Shown: piece by piece, positions 46,982 through 62,317 of the stretch
Layout: each line of letters starts with the position of its first letter
Position numbering within the stretch: the first letter of the stretch is position 1
The notes under the pieces: model-generated
What the model saw: only the letters and a program-made list of their open reading frames with translations
Databases searched by the model: none
What the model was told of the DNA's origin: nothing
From: Dryas octopetala
Taxonomy: Eukaryota > Streptophyta > Magnoliopsida > Rosales > Rosaceae
Assembly (NCBI GenBank): GCA_963921425.1
Contig: OY992838.1
Coordinates: forward strand, 1,054,001 to 1,118,000
DNA: 64,000 nucleotides
Direction: 5' to 3'
Program-made: the position numbers and the translations under genes

Positions 46982-49900
46982 GCACAAAGCCAGAAAATAA
47001 GGGTGATTGATTACTAATAATTATTCTTAACCATTTATGATGGTTCACATTAGTACGTACCCTACCATTATAGTTCACAAGCAGTGCTGGACATTACAGT
47101 CAGAGAGAAAGACACCCGCAGAATTAAAATCGTGAGACTGAGAAGTGTAGTACGTGAGCCCTTAATTCAACCCCTAGCTAGCTTCAACGTTCTGTACGTG
47201 GCGGGATAGCTACATTGCAAAACTTAATGTTTCATTGTCCATTCATGTGTCAATATTATTTTTGAAAGCAATTAATTTGGCTCATCAGAGCTAGCCATGT
47301 TCATCTTGAAAATGACACAACAAAGGTTCCAAATACACATGACCTGATGACCGACCCCATACTCATTAGTAGTTCGATCAAGACTTATGCTTGCTCTTGA
47401 ATATCCCACATTACAACTTAGATACGTATATACATTTATATAGCTGTAATATTTTTTTACAGCTTTTTTAATATATGTATTCCTCTAGGGCTGGATATAA
47501 GTATATAACCCATATATTGTCGATCGGATCGCAACCATATATATTAATAATTAGAGATTTCCTCTATATATTGATAGAATATATATAGAATAATGATCAC
47601 GAGATTGTTATTTATGTGGCAGTCAAATCAGATGGTCTGACTATCCTATATATATATAAAAATAATAAATATCCAGAGTACTTTAAAGTTTAAAGTTAAC
47701 CATCTGAAACAAACCATTTTCTTAGACCGTTGTTTGACTGTCATTTTGGATTTGGATATTGTTCTATTACATATTTACATATTATATACATGCAATAGCC
47801 TTAGATTGGCATTTTATGCATGTAATTCATACCCCACCATGCATGTATATACATGCAATCACCACTTATATATATTGGCATACGATCGAATTAGAATAGT
47901 GCACCTTCCGGCCCCCTCCTCATTTTGCTGTGCTAGCTAAAGTAAGGACACTTTTTGAACCCAAAGATGACTTCCCCCTCTAATATAATGTTGAATTAAT
48001 CCATTAACATTTCTTTGTAAAAAGCTTCTTTCCCCCCTCAGAATACACCTAAAATGTCTAGAACAATTATTTATGACACTACTAGAAGTTTCATTAATTA
48101 TATAGATTCGAATCTCCATGCACATCATGAGTTCATGTACAAATTAAGGCAACATATCATATATATGTATATAATCTAATTTCCATATATCCTATGATAA
48201 ATATCATTTCTTTAATTAGTAGATTGTCCCTATCATCAAAAATTTATGTAAGCAAGCGCCCATAATTAACCATGTGCTTTCAGATAATTCCAACTGTACC
48301 TTACTATATATTAACAAAATAACAATTACTCAAGCTAGCACATCGATCTTAAGAAAAAAACCCAACTTTTTCTACTTTGTGATACCTAGATAGATACAAA
48401 GGCAACCCACATCATCAAGTCAACTGGTTAATTCCGCATTTCTACTCAAACATCTTATAAGCATGCTTTCCTCACCCATTACATATTCGATCGATTTATA
48501 GTTCTGTAATTTTATTTCAGTGATCAAGCCAGTACTTCTTTCTCGTAATTAATATACATAATTTTTCTTATGACCAGCTCTAGCTAGCTACATACTTCCA
48601 CGATACTCCTATATATGATGCCCTATTAAAGGGGTTATTGAATCTTGTCCATGCATATTTCTTATATTATATATATATATATATGACTGGTTGAATTCTA
48701 ACAAAATCAAACAACAATTCTATCATAATTAAGCTTAATTGACATACAGCAACAACCCATGAGACGTGCAATAAATCAAGTCTCCTAAACCGAAAACAAA
48801 AAAAATCATTAAAAAAAATACTGAAGAAGAGGAGTGTGGTGTTTGAATGGGTACATTGAAGATGAGACTGCAAATGTTAAGGGTCAGATAATACAAAACT
48901 ATGGAAATTTTTCGAAGCTTTATGTTTCTTTCGTAATTACCAAATATATCTAGCAGTCTATGGAAGCCTCATTAAGATCCTATATATCATACATATATCT
49001 ATGTACGTACTACCGCCATCAGCCTAAACCCTATATCTCATTAATTAGTTGCATATAGCCTAGATATAACATGTATCACATGCACATAGTTTCAGCTGCA
49101 TTAAACATTATCAGCAAATTGTGTGCAACATTATTATCTGCATCATCATCATGGCCAACCGAAAGCTAGAGAGCTAGGTGCTATAATGCATGGTTGTCAC
49201 ATCCCCGCAAGTCTATTCAAAATGCTAAATTTTGCAGTTTTGCAGGTAAGTAGTTGGCATAAATGCCATTGTAATTTTCCGTTTAAGCAATGACTAATTA
49301 ATATTTGCGCATACACATGATCATATATACATATACATACAGTCAGAAATTAAAAGAAGAGCTAGCTAGCTAGCTAGAGAAGATGATCAGGTTCCCTTTT
49401 TGGACTGGAATGCCTACCTGCCAATTGGCAATGCATGAGATCATACCTAGAAACCCTTTTGCAAATCTGGACCGTCCATCGATCCCTTCCTTGCTTTTTA
49501 TTTTTATTTTTTTCGATGTTTCCATAAATCTTTTGCATCTGAAATTTAAATTTAAATTTAAAAACATGTTTGGTGAACCAAACACGAAACCTAGATGTTA
49601 GTCTCACTTTCATCCGGCAAAGGAACGGAGAAACGGGAAAAAGCGGCTTCGAGTTCACCGCCACCCCGAAAGCGCATTCAATATCAAACCCAGATAAGAA
49701 GAGATCGAATTGAAGAGAATATATACTATAAAACTAGTCAACCAAATATAATAAACAAACAATTTAAATATCTGTATATCTATACTGTATATGCGCACAT
49801 ATCCTAATGCATGCTGCAGCTGCAGCACAAACCACACCCAAAAGGGCCAAAACCAAAACACATTAATTAATTAATTAAACAAATGGTACTTTAATTAATT

Positions 49901-50211
49901 AATTTAGATCATGAATGGGTCATCGATCAGATCAAAATAATATCCACGAATATCAGAATTGAAATTCGAACAAAACCAAACATCCCCATATATCGTCCTC
50001 CTCTTCTCCACTACTTCCTAGGCCTTCTTCATTCTACTACTCCAGTACTAGCTAGTGCATGTTAAAGAAACTTGAGACACCATAACAACAAGGACAACAA
50101 TATTAGATCGAGTAGCTGATCAGCTGACAAATGAAGATAAGATTTGGTAAAATTACGAAAATAAACGACCAACAACGTACACTAGAGTACTGGCCACGAA
50201 GGCTTCTATTT
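44838..50211. other. Long gene-poor region between VHA-a and SRS genes
   Basis: The VHA-a promoter and leader lie at the left end (about 44838-45400), the SRS trailer at the right. The rest is AT-rich with (AT)n runs (46953-46979, 47650, 48668-48682) and no open frame longer than about 100 residues; none has a recognisable domain. I looked for tRNA genes and well-known conserved plant miRNAs by eye and saw none. Confidence 0.55.
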
Positions 50212-51762
50212 CTAAGACCTCGGGGGTGGGTAGATTTGCGTACCAGCCATGAAAGCATTGAGTGGAGTTGGAAACAGTGAAGGGTCAAGCAACGCCTGAC
50301 TAGATGGGTTGCTGCTGCTACTGTTAATGTTGGTCGTTGTGGCCGTGCCGCCTGCTGTTATTAGATTAAATTGTTGTTGTTGATGATGATGATGATGGTG
50401 ATGCTGAGCTCCTGATGAGCTTTCGCCTCCCGTCGTGTAATGTCCGTCGAGGCCTTGATCGTAGAGAATTCCCTTGAACACATGGCCTCCGATGTTCACA
50501 GCCGTCTGATACGCGTACTGATCATCCGCGTCGTCCATTGCACTTACTCTCACGCACCTGAACACCGCTGGAGAACTCACTTCAGGTGGAAATTGTCCCA
50601 GTTCCAACCCTAGTGTGCTCAAAAAATAGACAAATTAAAGAAAGATAGAATTAATTTCTTTCATAATATTGTATATTTAAGTAAAATTAATTAAAAAGCA
50701 TATATGATGAGTTGTGTGATATAAGAAGTGAATTTCATGCAAGATTTCGTCAGTTTTACTAGCAAACAGTGGTAGAAGGAAAAGAAGAAATTAAAGGAGG
50801 AGAGTGGGTGGACTTTCCCACACGCAAACGATCGATTACATGGATTTGATGGGATCAACTGGTACTCATCGATCATGAAAATCCAGATAGATTTTGCTCT
50901 CCATCAAGATCTTATGAATACTATTACCATGTTGAGCCATACAGTTTCTTTGGCAATTCTTGTTGGACAGGACTGGTTTATAATCCAAAAATGGGTCGAA
51001 ATCCATATTTAAATCTTTGGTGGGTGTTTAATTTGTTTAGAGTTGGGTGGATGTGGATTTTACATGTTTGTTTTTATTGTAAAGTACAAGTTCACCTGAC
51101 GTGGTGGCGTTGGTGGGTAAACGAACGCAGGCAAGCCCTTGATTCTCTCTCTGCCTTTTGGGATTTTCACCTCGAAACTGTTGTAGCTGCTGCTGCTGTT
51201 CTTGTTGTTGTTGCAAAGCAGAGAATTGTTCCAGCCTTTCGCGGCGTTTGGCTGCAGGAACCCAAGTGCTCTTGACGTGGGTTTGGCACTGAAACCCTCG
51301 GCTCTTACAACAAGTTCGGCATCTCAAGTGAGGACAGTCTTTCTTGGCTTGGTTCCCGCAGTCCTGACAATTCATGCCGCTTCCTAATCCGCCTCCACTA
51401 CCACCTTGTCTCATCACCGTTAGTCTCAACACCGATGACTCATCCGCAGAGTCCACGTTGGTGTTGTTGTTGCTGTTGGTGTTGTTGTTGTTTATGTTTT
51501 CGTCCAAGTTTCTTCGGCTGTAACTAGGATCCACCCCAAACGAATAGTAGTTCAAGTTTTGGTGTGGCTGGTGATGGTACTGCGAAGGCCATATCTCAAA
51601 CCCTCTGTTGTAGATCTCTTCGTTTCTGTACACAAACAAGTTCCCTCCTGCTCCTCCTGCTGCTGCTGCTGCTCCTCTTTGATCTTCTCCTTCTCCTTCT
51701 TTGTTTGTGGTTGCAGCACCCAATTCTCTTCCGCTTCCGTTTAGACAGAAAAACCCAGCCAT
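50212..51762 (-). CDS. SHI-related sequence (SRS) / LRP1-type zinc-finger transcription factor
   Basis: Two exons (51096-51762 and 50212-50609) encode 354 residues. A Gly/Asn-rich N-terminus precedes the RING-like zinc finger at about 130-165, [20 protein letters not shown] followed by [18 protein letters not shown], the defining SHI/STY signature. A Gln-rich stretch and basic KRQR follow. Exon 2 opens with the IGGH domain: [41 protein letters not shown] poly-His/Gln run lies before a Ser/Asn-rich end. SRS proteins activate auxin-biosynthesis genes (YUCCA type) and shape gynoecium, stamen and lateral root development. In length and gene position it could correspond to LRP1 or SRS3-like relatives, so I give no symbol. 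The start at 51762 (MAGFFCLNG) is the family's usual opening; the leader has a (GA/CT)n run at 52012-52041. Confidence 0.92.
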
Positions 51763-52007
51763 TTCTTGCACAGAAAAACTGACACTTCCCCAGATGACCT
51801 CAATTTGGGGTAAAAATCCATATCAGAATCTTCCTACCAAGAAATTAATGGCCCAGCTTTGGAAATCTTCAAGATCAGTGTGCCTACCGATTTTGATACC
51901 CGGGTTTTCCAGGGTCTCAACTCTGTAGAGAACAAAAAGAAAAAGCTTTTGGGTGGTGGGATATTCAAGAAGAAGACTTTACTTCTTTGATCTCGTTCTG
52001 CTTCTCT

Positions 52008-52011
<4 letters not shown>

Positions 52012-52041
<30 letters not shown>
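52012..52041. repeat. (GA)n run in the SRS leader
   Basis: On the - strand this is a CT-rich tract about 250 bp upstream of the SRS start codon. CT-rich 5' leaders are common in plant regulatory genes. Confidence 0.9.
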
Positions 52042-52044
<3 letters not shown>

Positions 52045-52194
52045 GAATCTAGGTGCAGTGATGTTGTTATGGGGGTTTTGGCAGCTTTTTGAGAGGCAAT
52101 TGTTGGTTGGGAATATTTTAGGGTAGAAAAGAAAGGAAGATAGAAAGATGGCTTTGCTAGCTTGCTTGCTTGAATTGATGAGTTGGGTTTTCAA

Positions 52195-54353
52195 TATTTC
52201 TCTGTCGTAGTAATTCGAAGCAATAATGTCACGGAATTAGAGCCCTGCAACGCCGCCATGGAAACTGCACCCACTCTGCTACTTAACCCCTCTCATTTAA
52301 GACAACTACGCCAACTCCCTCCCTCTCTCTCTCTCTCTCTCAAAATAACCTATCTCTCTGTCTGTCACATATGCAAGTTTTCTCTGTGTGTGTGAGAAAG
52401 AGAGAGAGAGAGACTGGGACTGTGAGTGAGTGAGTACTGAGAGAGACTGAGTGCGCAAAACGAACCAAAAAAATAAAAATTTGCCACTACCTCCCTATAG
52501 TCTTCTTCCAGTTTCAATGAACCTCATCGAGCACGATTAAATCCTAGTCGTTGTATGACCACCACCCAACGGTCCATATTCGTCCACGTGTCGGAGCATC
52601 AGCTTTTGCTTATTCGTCAGTGCACCGGAAAACCCGCTAGTACTTTTTCTGACCACATCCCTATAAATAAGATTGTTTTTACCCATTTTCGATCTACCCC
52701 CAAAAAAAGAACATGTCTATCGTCCTCAAGCGTTCCATCACAGACGTCTCTATACATGCCATGTGTAATTTAACAAATCACGGATTTAAATGAGGGGTTC
52801 TATGAGTGCCTGTGATTGACAACCAACAGCCATCAGAATACGCGTTTAATTATCCGGAGACTTCCTCAAAAATTTAAAAACATTTTTGAGGCCAAAATTT
52901 CGAGCTTTACGTAAGTCTAGGGCCCTGCGTATATTTCTCGTCCAATGTTGCCTCGTATTCCACTCAAAATTCTTCGAGTAATCATTTAGTGATTGACTAA
53001 TTGATACAAATTTGGTTTTTGTACAGTAGTGTTGTTGAATGTTAAGGAGTAATTGTGGTTTTAAGTTTTAACAAAGTCAACATCTTCGATGTTATATTTA
53101 ACAGAAATTAGGCTAGAGGGGCTGTTCCTATCTACTACTGTAGGACATGCATTCCAGATCAATGTTGGTTATATGCCAGCAGGCAGCAAATCCATTTTTC
53201 AAACTTAACCTTGTACTTGTACATTTTTCGATGATGTTCATAACAATGACATTTTTTTTTTTAATCTAAGCTTAGTGACTTTAGGTAGACACACAGGATA
53301 AAGCACGCGTTTTCTCTGCTAAACGTTTTTAACATCAAATTTGATTACTATTTGATCCCAAAACATCTACAACTGTTTCGATTTACAATATTTGAAATTA
53401 CAATAAATTTTTTATTACGAAATAATAAATGTGGAATTAATCTCGGATAAGCCTTTGCATACTCTCATATATACCATATTAATCTCACATCTGTATATGA
53501 AGTGGAGACTCTCTCTCACATTTCGTATCTAGGTTTTGCACCAAGGAAAACTCCTATGTGATTAAATCATTTATGATTCTTGCTTTTTCAAACATTGGTG
53601 CCACTTGTTTTTCTATCGTACACTGTTTGTACTTTTTGGTGCATGACCTTTTTGGGTTGTAGCGCAAGGTAATTTGTATTTGAATAGTGTTTTTGCACAA
53701 AAATATATGCATAAATGAGGCCCAAAGGTAATATGAACAGTTGGTTTTTAAATGTTAAAGGAGCCAATCCTGCATAATGTTGTGTAAATTTATATATACA
53801 ACAATCACAATCTATTATTTTCATTTTTTCCCTTCATCGATTGAAGAGTTTTCCTTTTCTCTTTCTTTTTATCACTTAAAAAAGTCCTAAAGTTTTATGA
53901 AACTTAGAAACCAAGAAAGATAATGCAAACCTATTGAGGTACAATATTTCATGCTAAATACAACAAATATTTTACCCCACCATACAGAACTTTGAAATGA
54001 TATATTATTCTAAATAAAAAAACAAAGAATAAAAATAAACTGTAACTCATCCAACTAGTCTTTGAAATTTTGGTAGAAAAGCAGCATAAAGCATTTGACC
54101 AAAAGGTAGTTTAGTAAGAGAAAATTGGCTTTTCATCAAAGACAATCACGTGAATCCCCCAAATTAGTGCCCACTAATTATTGGATTTCAATTATATATA
54201 AACCAAAAAGGTACAGTCTCCGGCGGCCTTAGCCGTAGTCACGCCGTACACTGCCCTTGACTCTGGTGACTGAGGACCAGTTAAACAAAAGCTTCATCCA
54301 TTTATCTTTATTATGCTCTTTTGAGAATTAAAAAAAAATAGATAAATTAAATT
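52195..54353. other. Intergenic region, no gene seen
   Basis: SRS promoter (CT/GA-rich near 52315-52415), then AT-rich spacer. No coding or structured feature supported. Confidence 0.5.
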
Positions 54354-55056
54354 AATAGAAAATTAAGATTAAATACCAAATTATAATAATTTTTTGATAT
54401 AACATGAAGACCATATAATATTTTAATTGAACTACCAAATTTAAATGTAGTTTTTTAGATTAGGTCACAAACATGTTGATCCATTTGATTTGAGCCTTTT
54501 CCATTTGATATTTTTGTCCTTTAGCCCACATATGATGGGTGTTAATTAAAATTTATAAAGTTTTGACAAAATTGCCCTTGAAGATTTTATATTATCTTAA
54601 AAATTTACTAATGTAGTCTCAATGTCACATTTAGTTGTGACTGTACGACACTCACATTTAAGTTGTGAGACAGTCACAGTTAAGTTATGACTTAATTGAA
54701 TTTTTTTTTTATAAATTATATTATAATTAATATTGTATAAATATAGGTCAAAACAATACTTTTACTCAAAATAATACATAGTATAGTGGTGTGAGTTATC
54801 TCTTTCAATTTACCAAAACAGTTACAGTTAAGTTGTGACTAGATTGATTTTATTTTATTTTAATAAAATATAGTATAAATTAATGTAATATTATTTTTAT
54901 TTTTTATTGTAGTGGCATGTGATGTAATATTTGTAAATTTTAATATTTTTTACTTTATTATTTTGTTTGACTTTTCAACTAGTACTTAATCTAAAATACT
55001 ATTTAATTTTGGTACCTAAATTAAAAGATTATTGAAATTTATTAGTTAAAATCAAT
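54354..55056 (+). repeat. Dispersed repeat family, copy 2 (~700 bp)
   Basis: Same orientation and order of motifs as 12409-13143, with frequent single differences and small gaps. The left boundary is near aatagaaaatta (54354) and the right near aaaatcaatga (55056). Confidence 0.7.
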
Positions 55057-56296
55057 GAATCTTTAAATTAATTCCATCCCATATTTTAGTCAAAAAAAAA
55101 ATCCCCCATAAATAAGGTAAAAAGGTGGCATAGGGACCCCAGGCAAAGTGCCCTTGCTTGCTTTATTGTCAATATTAACTCTCCCTCAAATCAAATTTTT
55201 GAGAGAAAATTACATTAATTAGTAGTCATGCTTTAGTGGTATTTTAATATAATGCAATGAGATTGAGCTCAAGTGCTCAACTAATTAGTGAAAGTAGTAA
55301 TTGAAATTTTAATAAGGGCCTCCTCCTTGGTATGATCAATTTAATTATGATATGGGGGGAAAGAGGAAAAATAAAGATTGAGAAGGGTTTCCGGAAAAGA
55401 AAGGAAAATTGGTGGAGAGAGAAAAGGAGGATGAGGGTTTTAATTGGAGATGAATGATGGATTTGTGGAAGTCCCAATTATTGCGTCTGAGTGTTTCACT
55501 CTTTTTCTCTCAGTCTCGAGCCCAGTGCTTTCTCCTTCAAGTTGACTCATCCTCTCACTTTGCTCTTTCTCTCTCTAACTCTAACTCTTCTAACTCTATA
55601 TGCCGGTTGTCAAAAGCTCAGTTTTTACCAAGAAAGGGAAAGCTGTAGGTTCCCTCAAGGCTCAGCCTCATTCATGCTTAAGTGCTTAACCCATGTGGAA
55701 AAAGCTTCATTTTTCTAAAATTTTTGTTTTAAGAATACTTGCTACTTTCTTCAATTTATTTTTTATTATTTTTATTTTATAATATAGTTTAATGAACTAA
55801 ACCGTTTATTTGTTAGATTATTCTTTATAAATAAAAATTATTTGATCTTGTAACTATTACAAATAAATAAACGGTAAGTTTAATTATTTAGAGTAAATAT
55901 TGCATGAAAATTCTTTTTAACATGCACTTCTAAGTACTTATCAATTGACCGTTGGTCCATCATGGGTAATATCAAGTGCATGAAAATAAATCTTAAAATT
56001 CAGATCCAAGATTTTGAGCAACATGTCACTTTATATGTTATGTTGCATCGCATGTTTATCAACGACAACAAGACAATATCTCATGGAAAGGGTCTTGAAG
56101 AAAATATGGACAAGTCTATATTATAAAAGGGTAGATATATAGACTTTCAACCGGATTGCATTAAGGTGTGACAAAGAGGTAATCTTAAGTTCTTAACCTA
56201 TGCCGGTGTCTTTTACTCTATAAATAAGCCCAAAGCTTTACTTTATAGTCTAAACACTTTACTAATAAAGTTGTATTTGCGTATATTTTGCCATAT

Positions 56297-56403
56297 TTAT
56301 GTATTTGTAACTATATTTTCAAGAAGTAAATATCATTATATCATCACACTTATGTATTTGCAGCTATATTTTCAGGAAGTAAATATTATTATATCATTTG
56401 TTA
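56297..56403 (+). repeat. Tandem duplication, unit ~54 bp
   Basis: Two copies of ttatgtatttg-aactatattttca-gaagtaaatat-attatatcat with few differences, head to tail. Confidence 0.85.
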
Positions 56404-57692
56404 TGTTATTTGGTATTCAAAACTTTAAGATTTATTTTGATAATTCTAGTATTACTACAATCATTGTCTTATCTTCCAAACATATGCTGGAAACGAATGT
56501 TAAAAGTAATTCTCTTAGATTTTGGTCATTATGATAAGCTGAATCAATATCCATAAGACCATTGCAATCATAAAAGGGCTAATCTTGAACAGTTAATTTG
56601 CATGTGTTCCCAAATGAAAAAAGTTACTACCATAATCGCATGACTTTATGAAGAAAGTTAAAAATAATTTGCTAACATATTTACAGTTTTACACCACTAC
56701 ACAGCACACATAACGGGGTAGGGGTACCCAAATAAAAATTGCACGTCCACGAGGACCAGACACGTACAGTGTGTGAATGCATGGGACAAGTTGTGTGACT
56801 ACTTACTGACTAATGACTAATGAGTAATGACTAATTGACTATCATGTCTTGCAAATATCCATACCATTCCCTACCCTAATTTCTTTCTTGTTATTATTAC
56901 GGAATACGGAATAATAAAATGTCAATGTCGATGTAAATAATAGTAAAATACAAGCCGAATACGTAATTACGTATGTAATGGTGGGGCCACTGCTACATAC
57001 TAGTGGTCCCTATAGTACATGTGTAGGGTGGGTCCAATTTGAAATTGGTGTGGGGTCTGAGTGGCAGTGCATGTGCCCACTGCCCGACATCATGAGAATT
57101 TAGATTTTTAGACTGAATATTATACACGGTAGGTTCCCCTTTATAAAGCAGATTATCGGTATATTGGCCGCTAAACTGTCATTATGTCTCATGAAAAGTT
57201 ACACATCATCCTTTTTTGCCAGAGGCTCAGTCTCGGAGCAAAGAGAAACAAAACGAAATAATGCAATAATGCAAAAGCATACACACAGTCACACACACAC
57301 AGAAAAGAAGGTAAGGAACTGAAGAAAAAAGGGAAGAACAAAAAGGAAGGGGGAGGAATGCCTGCTTCGCTTTTGGAAAATGTATATCGCAATTTTATGA
57401 AAACTGAATCAGACAAATTCCACCCAACTTGGATAATTTGACATAGAATGGTTCAATGTTTTGAAATACAGCAAAAAAATTTGTTTCCCTTCTAATTTTG
57501 GGTCTGCGTATCTTGGTTCGTAGATGAGTAGTCTAATTATGGAGAAAAATTTAACTATTTTGGATGCATAATGTACATTATGTGTTTTATCTCTTTTATC
57601 ACGTATTAGATTACCTGGTGACGAATGACAAAGATAAACGCAATAAATATATACATATGTTACATAAAAATTTTACTCCTTATTGAGAAGCT

Positions 57693-57850
57693 AAACCCGG
57701 AGAAAGAGAAGTTGGGCCTAACTAATTTAGCAGGGAAGCCCAGAAAAAAAGACCGTTGGGTCTGGGTAAAAGGGGTCTACAACGGGCCAGCAGGCTAACC
57801 TAGAGAAGGAGGAGTTGGGTCTAACCAATATAGCAGACTGGCCCAGTAGA
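57693..57850 (+). repeat. Two ~45-bp direct repeats rich in GGCC motifs
   Basis: gagaagttgggcctaacta...tagcagggaagccca (about 57705) and ggagttgggtctaaccaa...tagcagactggccca (about 57809) share order and spacing; several GGGCC/GGCCC motifs are included. About 250 bp downstream of the RD19 stop (the gene is on the - strand). Confidence 0.6.
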
Positions 57851-58100
57851 GAAGTCCAGCTCAAGTCCTAGGAGTCAAATTATAAATTCACGACATAAAT
57901 TTACAACACCAGAGACTAGTATTTGAATAAATTACAACCGATAATAATAGGATAACAGGTTGAACAATCACATAAATATCACACAAGTTCAACATCAGAC
58001 AACCATGGCATAAACTTATTACCACCATGATATATTTACAAAAGCGCCACTTGCCTAATACTGTAGTTCTTGAATAACATATATGATACCTCTCCTTAAT

Positions 58101-59980
<1,880 letters not shown>

Positions 59981-60620
59981 TGTTAGTGTAAGGAGCTTGA
60001 AGAAAGGAAGGGGTTATATTGGAGAAATGATATGGGGGTTGTATTGGAGAAATGATATGAGATATTTGTGAAATTGGAGTTTATGGTGTGTGAGTGGGCT
60101 TCCCAGAAGATTGTAACTTTGGAAACACGTGGTTTGTTTCTATTCCTGCATTTGTCAGCAACTTGTGCTACAAAACAAATACCAGAAAGAGATGGGATGG
60201 TTTCCTTGCTAGTTGCTAACTTGCTACTACTACTACTTGTTGCGACTTTTGGGACGCGCTGATTGGTGACTGCTACTCCATTATTGTTACAAGTCTTTAT
60301 TAACGTAACAACGACTCTCCCTACAAAATAAAAATTCACCCTTTATTTTTTTTCTTAATAATTATTTTATTGGAGAAAAACTTACATGTAATGTAACGAA
60401 TGTATATATTTACACTCTTATAAAATATTTTCACATATTAGTTATATGACTATGTATTATGAGAAAACGGATATAACAAATGAAGTGGTGTTGCGAAAAA
60501 AATAGTATATACTCTAATTACATGCAAATTTTTCTCCTTTAAAAAATATACATTTAGACCAATACTACCAATATCATGAATAATCCAGGATTATAATTCA
60601 TAATTCAATATTCTTGTTCA
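59981..60620. other. RD19 upstream region
   Basis: Promoter and leader of the RD19 gene, then AT-rich spacer to the transposon-like sequence on the right. No coding feature. Confidence 0.5.
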
Positions 60621-61982
60621 TTTATGTTGATGCAAATTCTCGTAAGGTAGATGCAACAACTTAGATAAGTTGACCTGGCTGATCAGGTGCTTTGCTGGAT
60701 GATGAAGTGGATGCTGGTTGAGATCTTCCTGTAGACAAAAACAAGATCAAAGGAGATGGACCGGTGTGGTACCAGCCAAACACACTCCGATGATGAAATC
60801 AGTGGTGGTGTTTGATGGTGGATGAGGAAGAACAAAGGAAGAACTTGGGAGAATGGGAAGAACAAGGCAAATGTTCTGGGTTATTCTCAGCAAGTTGGGT
60901 AAGCTCTTTTATGAATGGGAATTTTTGTGTAAGTGTTTTGTGGGTAGATGCGTAGTAGTCGTTTTGCACATATGGGTTGATATATATAAGCAAAGGAAAA
61001 CCTGATGAGTAAGTTACCTGCATTGTGAATGAATGATTGCCAGAGATCCACGCACCTGGCCAGACCTAGTTGCATGCTCAGCTGCTTGCTTCCTCAGCAT
61101 TTAATGTTGCATTGAATGCTCCATTAAATGCAAGGTTGGAAGGTCCAGGTAGACTGCTCCAACATTCATGAATGCAGACCTGATATTCTATCTGTCAGAA
61201 GATTGTGTCAGGTGCATTCAAGTGTGGCGGTTCGTCCCAGCATGGTCTTCCTGGGAATGGCGGCGGAGAGCCGAGCCGAGCCGATATGAACACATGTTCT
61301 CATGCGAAGACACGAAGTCCATATGTGGTCGGATCGGACATGGGATTCCAAGCCGAGCCGGTCCATAGATTGGAGTCTTTCCGAGCCCTAACTGGTCGAC
61401 GCCAGAACTCGGAAGGAAGCCATCTCCTGTGCCGAGCCGAGCCGAGCTGAACCGGGATGATCGTGGGAAGATGGACACTCGATCCCTTGGAAGGTCATCG
61501 GTTCGGCTCGGACCCGGTATGGAGATCCGATCCGGGCTGGCAGAGGCGATGCTGGGTGGTGATGACGTGGAGGTCAAAGTTTTGACCACTGAGAGTCAAC
61601 TCCGAGGTGGATGTTGACCAACCACGTGGCGAGCTGTGATTGGCTGTTCGGATTGATGTGGATTTTCCCACAAACAGGAGTCCCCCAACTTCTGATCCGA
61701 GCGGGCAGTGGTGGATTGGAAGTTGAAGTATAAGGACAATCTCAAAGATAGCATGTTGCTTGATCCGAGCCGAACCCTACGAGCCCACATTCCCGAAGAT
61801 CCGAACACAAGACGACTTGTGATTGGTCAAAATATCTCAGGGACAGGTGAAGGGACGTTTGATTTCTGCATGGGGGAACGTAAGGGTCACCTCGTTATGG
61901 GTATTTTTGAATGTTTGACAGGTGTCAAGATCTGGCATGTGAAGCGCCAGAAATGAAGGGCTGAGATCTGAGTTGCATGGGG

Positions 61983-61990
61983 TATAAAAG
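61983..61990 (+). promoter_or_regulatory. TATA box of the right-edge transposon
   Basis: tataaaag followed about 30 bases on by a CT-rich stretch typical of plant start sites and leaders, and about 330 bases ahead of the coding region. Confidence 0.5.
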
Positions 61991-62317
61991 TGGTGGTTTT
62001 CTCTCTCTTCCCTCACTTTCATCTTCAGACCTTCTCTTCTTCCTCTGCGAAAACCCTTCCTCTCACCGCAGACTTCTTTCTCACACCGTCGCCTTTGGAG
62101 TTGTCCGATCTCGAATCCGACCACGTACGGCGGTAGGCGAGGTGGTTCCGAGGGTGTTTGGGGCGGAAACTTTGGGCGGAGGAAAACCAGTAAGTGATTC
62201 TCCTCCTTTCTGAGTTTTTGTGTTTTTCGGGTTTTCTGGGTGTGTTCTTGGTGTTCTTGAGAAAAAGAGCTTTTTGATCCAAAAAGCAAGAGAGAGAAAA
62301 GTGAGAAAGTGTTTATA

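Larger units (their letters stand above)
55057..58100. other. Intergenic region, no gene seen
   Basis: Holds a ~54-bp tandem duplication (56297-56403) and two related ~45-bp blocks near 57693 and 57797. Short frames near 55277-55718 overlap on both strands and lack domain signal. The RD19 trailer lies at the right end. Confidence 0.5.

Noticed and set aside
55277-55718. Frames on both strands resembling a short hydrophobic protein
   Set aside because: CT-rich composition makes both strands open; no splice partners or similarity.
61168-61617. Short frames rich in Arg/Pro upstream of the transposon protein
   Set aside because: Produced by ccgagc hexamers upstream of the TATA box; no domain and overlapping on both strands.
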